The notes under the pieces were generated by a model. It did not search any database, had not been told where the DNA came from, and saw nothing but the letters and a program-made list of their open reading frames with translations. The translations under genes and the position numbers were made by a program. Positions 41,967 through 45,155 of a stretch of 45,155 nt of DNA are shown here, piece by piece. This DNA comes from Ruminococcus sp. Zagget11 (GTDB lineage: Bacteria > Bacillota > Clostridia > Oscillospirales > Ruminococcaceae). The DNA is taken from positions 1-45,155 of the forward strand of contig MSHL01000041.1 in assembly GCA_001941135.1 (NCBI GenBank), written 5' to 3'. Within the stretch, counting starts at the first letter, position 1. Every line of letters starts with the position of its first letter.

Positions 41967-43444
41967 ATGGGATTCAAGGAAGATTACTTAAAAAAATAGA
42001 CAATGTTATAGCATCAGGGAAATACAAGGACACTTGGAAGTCACTCTCTCAATATACCGTTCCAAAGTGGTATCAAGATGCAAAGTTCGGAATATTTATT
42101 CACTGGGGATTATTCAGCGTTCCTGCATTCGGCAATGAATGGTATTCGAGAAATATGTATATACAGGATTCCCCTGAGTATAAGCATCACATCGCTACCT
42201 ACGGCAGCCACAAGGATTTCGGCTACAAAGACTTTATCCCCATGTTTAAAGCGGAGAATTTCAATTCGGACGAATGGGTGGAGCTTTTTAAAAATGCAGG
42301 CGCAGAGTATGTTGTTCCTGTTGCCGAGCATCATAACGGCTTTCAACTGTATAAGAGCAGTATTTCACATTGGAATTCATATGAAATGGGTCCTCAGATA
42401 GATATTCTTGGCGAAATATCGAAAAGTACGAATTCACTTGGGTTAGTGAACGGCGCCTCTTCTCACCGTGTGGAACACTGGTTTTTTATGGGACATGGCA
42501 GGGAATTTGAGAGCGACATTACCGACAACGAAAAAGAGGGCGATTTCTACTATCCCGCTATGCCTGAACGAGAGCTTCATGACCTGTTTTCCACTCCGAC
42601 ACCGACTAAAAGCTTCCTTGAAGATTGGCTTGTCAGATGCTGCGAGATTGTGGACAACTATAATCCCAAAATTTTCTATTTTGACTGGTGGATTCAGCAT
42701 AGTGCAGTTAAACCGTACTTACGGAAATTTGCGGCTTACTACTATAATCGTGCCATAGAGAGAGGCACTGAGGTCGTAATCAACTACAAGCACGATGCTT
42801 TCATGTTCGGTACTGCAGTTGTAGATATTGAACGAGGACAATTTGCCGATGCAAAGCCCTATATTTGGCAAACCGACACATCGGTAGCCAGAAATTCATG
42901 GTGCTATACAGAAAATAACAGCTATAAGACAGCGAATGAGATTATTTGCAATCTAATTGACGTTGTCAGCAAAAACGGAAGATTACTTCTGAACATCGGT
43001 CCGAAAGCGGACGGAACTATACCTGATGAGGACAGATCAATCCTTTTGGAAATAGGACGCTGGCTTAGAACCAACGGTGAGGGAATTTACGGCTCCTCAG
43101 TCTGGAGGTACTCCGAGGAGGGACCGACACAAACCAAGGAAGGTCAGTTTAGCGATGGAGCGGAAACAGAATACACAGATAAGGACTTCAGATTCACTGT
43201 AAATGGCGACAACATCTACATTTTCGCTATGAATCCGGCTAAAAGCGGCAGTATCACAGTTAAATCACTTGCCGATGTCGATGCGAGCGTAAAGCCTCTC
43301 TTTAACGGAATTATAAATGATGTTGATCTTTTGGGTTATGACGGAAAAATTTCCTACAAACGTGACGGCGATGGGCTTCATATGAATATTCCGAAAGAAA
43401 TTGAAACCGAATATCCGATTGTATTCAGAATTAATTTGGCATAA
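41967..43444 (+). pseudogene. GH29 alpha-L-fucosidase gene, frameshifted near its start
   Basis: The main frame (open from 42155) encodes a GH29 catalytic barrel: AEYVVPVAEHHNGFQLY, the nucleophile region PKIFYFDWWIQ, and SKNGRLLLNIGPKADGTIPDEDRSILLEIGRWLRTNGEGIYGS. The family N-terminus, including PKWYQDAKFGIFIHWGLFSVPAFGNEWYSRNMY, lies in the same frame but without a start. The true ATG, with AGGAGG nine bases before it, encodes MGFKEDYLKK and then meets a stop. Changing the A7 run at 41990-41996 to A8 restores KKIDNVIASGKYKD and the whole enzyme of about 492 residues. As written, only an internal-start product lacking about 63 residues could be made. Confidence 0.85.
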
Positions 43445-43459
43445 TGCGATTTAATTTCT

Positions 43460-43610
43460 TCACGGAACAAACCGTCTCGTTGCGGAGCTTTACCAAACCG
43501 TAGAGTACACCTATGACAATCCTTACTGAATGCAGGCGAAATCATTACCAATGGGGAGATGTCACTGTCTGCAGCTATGCTTATGACATCATTCCAACAG
43601 CAGTTTTGGC
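43460..43610 (+). pseudogene. RHS/YD-repeat-like remnant
   Basis: Short segments in shifting frames read GTNRLVAELYQTVEYTYDNPY, NAGEIITNG and GDVTVCSYAYD, which together resemble YD repeats of RHS proteins. Stops and shifts break every frame. It probably is debris of a polymorphic toxin gene; the identification is by motif only. Confidence 0.4.
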
Positions 43611-43647
43611 ATTAATTCTTTAGCTGCAATTACTCACATTTGTTTTG

Positions 43648-43684
43648 AAATAGGCTCTCGGTACGTTCCAAGAGCCTATTTCTG
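43648..43684 (+). terminator. Hairpin between the RHS debris and the orphan gene
   Basis: AAATAGGCTCT and AGAGCCTATTT form an 11-bp perfect stem with a 12-base loop followed by CTG. The A/T ends of the stem give a terminator-like shape on both strands. Confidence 0.55.
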
Positions 43685-43732
43685 TAAATCATAAGAAGTG
43701 CAAAACTCCAAATTATAGGGGTGGTTAATATT

Positions 43733-44167
43733 ATGTTCGATGAGCAAATTAATTTAATGATTTTAAGCAAAGTTTCCGGTGAAAAATTTTCGGCGACGGT
43801 TACTTTATATGATGAAGACCCATGCAATCGTGACAATATTAAAATGGCTGTTACATTCAAAGGGCAAGAATATAATTTCAGTGAAGAAAACTATTTTAAG
43901 GCACTGTTAATGTTCAGGGAATACTTGCAAAGAAAGTCTATGCAATTGCTATGTAACGGGGCAATGAAAGAAGTCTATCCTTCTCCCATGCAAATGTCTA
44001 TGGGCTGCTGCAAAACAGGTTATATACAAGAGATAGGAAAGCAGGCATCAAATGATAATATTGTAGATTTGTTTGAATATGAACCGTCCCTAACTCCTGC
44101 AACAATAGAGGAACAGCTTGAATACCATAATTTATGGTTATCGAGTTTTAAATCGGGAAATTTGTAA
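43733..44167 (+). CDS. Hypothetical protein, possibly orphan immunity type
   Basis: The 144-residue product is soluble, with no signal or membrane segment. It starts at an ATG eight bases after AGGGGTGG. The N-terminal half alternates strands (MILSKVSGEKFSATVTLYDED, IKMAVTFKGQEYNF) and the C-terminal half is helical and acidic (VDLFEYEPSLTPATIEEQLEYHNLWLSSF). I recognise no family. Its place directly after RHS-like debris makes a leftover immunity gene plausible. GC content is lower than the core genes, as for the whole accessory stretch. Confidence 0.65.
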   Translation: MFDEQINLMILSKVSGEKFSATVTLYDEDPCNRDNIKMAVTFKGQEYNFSEENYFKALLMFREYLQRKSMQLLCNGAMKEVYPSPMQMSMGCCKTGYIQEIGKQASNDNIVDLFEYEPSLTPATIEEQLEYHNLWLSSFKSGNL

Positions 44168-44213
44168 TTGCAATCTTAACATATTTGTTTAATCAATTAT
44201 TTGCAGGATACAG

Positions 44214-44243
44214 TTGACAGTGGCAGCAATGCTGTGATACAAT
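44214..44243 (+). promoter_or_regulatory. Candidate promoter of the cupin gene
   Basis: TTGACA (44214-44219) and TACAAT (44238-44243) are 18 bases apart, about 114 bases before the cupin start. No gene is visible between the promoter and that start. Confidence 0.55.
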
Positions 44244-44356
44244 TTACCTATACCTTTGGTATGACAGGTTAAAAAGCTTACGCTACGATGCAGGATTCTG
44301 AAAATTATACCAATGCTATGATACCATTTAAAAATAAATAGTGTGAGGGATTAATC

Positions 44357-44725
44357 ATGGAATTTATAAGTAAGGAAAAAATAGTGGAATTATCTAATCC
44401 CGGTGTTGTTTCACGACAGCTTCTCAATTCGGATAATTCACAAAGCAAACGTGTAACAATTACAGAAGTACATCTTGAAATAGGAGCAACCCAGCCAAGA
44501 CATACTCATGATACCTCCGAACAGATATGGTATGCCACAAAGGGCGTTGGAAAGCTGCTTCTCGCCGATAACAAGGAAATGACATTTAAGGCAGGAGATG
44601 TTGTAAGATTTGCTGATAAAGATATACACGGACTGTTAAATAACGGCGACACTGAATTTGTTTATATTTCTGTCACTGCGCCACCTATTCACTTTGGTTA
44701 TGCATACAATAATAAGCAGATATAG
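44357..44725 (+). CDS. Small cupin-domain protein
   Basis: The 122-residue protein is a single beta-barrel cupin. Motif 1 is seen in ATQPRHTHDTSEQIWYATKGVGKLLL (metal-ligand His, His, Glu/Gln) and motif 2 in FKAGDVVRFADKDIHGLLN (His). Such proteins bind a metal and may be isomerases, sugar-binding sensors or regulators of small-molecule pools. GAGGGATT precedes the ATG. It is the last gene before the tRNA pair. The substrate cannot be read from the sequence. Confidence 0.85.
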   Translation: MEFISKEKIVELSNPGVVSRQLLNSDNSQSKRVTITEVHLEIGATQPRHTHDTSEQIWYATKGVGKLLLADNKEMTFKAGDVVRFADKDIHGLLNNGDTEFVYISVTAPPIHFGYAYNNKQI

Positions 44726-44931
44726 ATTAACGTTAATGAAAATAATGACAACCGTACATTACCCCCTCTCCGCACCATTCAGAAAAGGCACAATAATGTC
44801 ACGTTTATGAAAGTTCATTTGCAGGTGAGGCAGTATATTAAAGATTTTTGACGACACTTTGACGACAAAAAATCATAGAAAAAGGTCAAAAAAGCGGAAA
44901 AAACGGCAAATTATCGTTATCCGGAACAAAA

Positions 44932-44968
44932 ACAAAAAGTCCCGCAAACGCTTTGTTTGCGGGACTTT
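44932..44968 (-). terminator. Terminator of the tRNA-Met/tRNA-Trp transcript
   Basis: On the minus strand AAAGTCCCGCAAAC pairs with GTTTGCGGGACTTT around a 5-base loop, then TTGTTTTTG. It lies directly after the tRNA-Trp gene. Confidence 0.92.
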
Positions 44969-44974
44969 GAATGG

Positions 44975-45047
44975 CAGGGGCAGTAAGAATCGAACTCACG
45001 ACACGCGGTTTTGGAGACCGCTGCTCTACCTGCTGAGCTATACCCCT
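44975..45047 (-). tRNA. tRNA-Trp (anticodon CCA)
   Basis: The minus-strand cloverleaf has acceptor AGGGGTA/TGCCCCT, D arm TAGCTCAGCAGGTAGAGCA, anticodon loop TCTCCAAAA with CCA, and T arm GAGTTCGATTC. The discriminator is G and CCA appears encoded in the next three bases. Confidence 0.95.
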
Positions 45048-45051
45048 AAAA

Positions 45052-45125
45052 TGGGCCATCGGGGACTCGAACCCAGGACCGACCGGTTATGAGCCGGTTG
45101 CTCTGACCAACTGAGCTAATGGCCC
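45052..45125 (-). tRNA. tRNA-Met (anticodon CAT)
   Basis: The minus-strand cloverleaf has acceptor GGGCCAT/ATGGCCC, D arm TAGCTCAGTTGGTCAGAGC, anticodon loop CTCATAA with CAT, and T arm GGGTTCGAGTCCC. The discriminator is A and CCA is not encoded. It could be elongator Met or a lysidine-modified Ile2; Met is more likely by overall form. It is just upstream of tRNA-Trp on the same strand. Confidence 0.92.
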
Positions 45126-45155
45126 TTATAAAACAAGCAGTTAAGTTAATTACTT

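Noticed and set aside
44740-44900. Integrase attachment site next to the tRNA pair
   Set aside because: TTTGACGAC occurs twice close together, but there is no integrase gene and no duplicate of a tRNA end, so an att site cannot be supported.
44859-45092. 77-codon plus-strand frame over the tRNA pair
   Set aside because: It reads antisense through tRNA-Trp and tRNA-Met (segments like GSKNRTHDTRFWRP and GHRGLEPRTDRL are classic false translations of tRNA genes) and has no ribosome site.

Overview
The window looks like a chromosomal segment of a Gram-positive, anaerobic, spore-lineage Clostridia, most likely a Ruminococcus-type member of the Oscillospiraceae. The evidence is a spoIIA-sigF operon, strong AGGAGG ribosome sites, consensus TTGACA/17/TATAAT promoters, HPr kinase, an LL-diaminopimelate aminotransferase (DapL) lysine route, a ferredoxin-linked split glutamate synthase, and GH94 and GH29 carbohydrate enzymes. 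The species assignment is inference, because no rRNA is present.

Layout. Bases 1-726 carry no gene but are full of palindromes, including two copies of a structured repeat with a conserved core and covarying purine/pyrimidine arms. On the minus strand from 8657 down to 763 lies a nitrogen/lysine block: glutaminase domain, FMN synthase domain, ferredoxin, FAD oxidoreductase and GXGXG domain (a glutamate synthase split over five genes), then an ANTAR regulator, dapF and dapL. A GH94 disaccharide phosphorylase (+) follows, with its own promoter and a palindromic operator. Next come a divergent LysR regulator and a heterodimeric ABC exporter pair. From 20216 down to 16426 (-) are three tandem exported paralogues that share a split beta module interrupted by Gly/Met/Pro/acid-rich linkers; a Gln/Asn-only microprotein is encoded divergently.

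The middle (20.8-31 kb) holds a TSUP permease split into two half-genes, a 2-hydroxyacyl-CoA dehydratase activator-like ATPase, shikimate kinase, a MarR regulator, an overlooked 39-residue membrane peptide, a frameshifted ytaF-type gene, birA, a MATE transporter and a cysteine desulfurase preceded by gene debris. From 31.9 to 40.4 kb (-) come the spoIIAA-spoIIAB-sigF operon (spoIIAA frameshifted), RNase P RNA, a type Ic aspartate aminotransferase-like gene, and a rapZ-murB-PHP-hprK-pseudo signal peptidase operon. tRNA-Thr(CGT) marks the start of an accessory stretch (40.6-44.9 kb) containing a gene with a G12 tract, decayed genes, RHS-like debris, a frameshifted alpha-L-fucosidase, an orphan gene and a cupin. 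The stretch ends at tRNA-Trp and tRNA-Met (-).

At least five genes are broken by apparent single-base indels, at least three of them readable as one-base changes in short homopolymers (A6, A7, G12). The window therefore holds either real decay/phase variation or assembly indels; raw reads would tell which.
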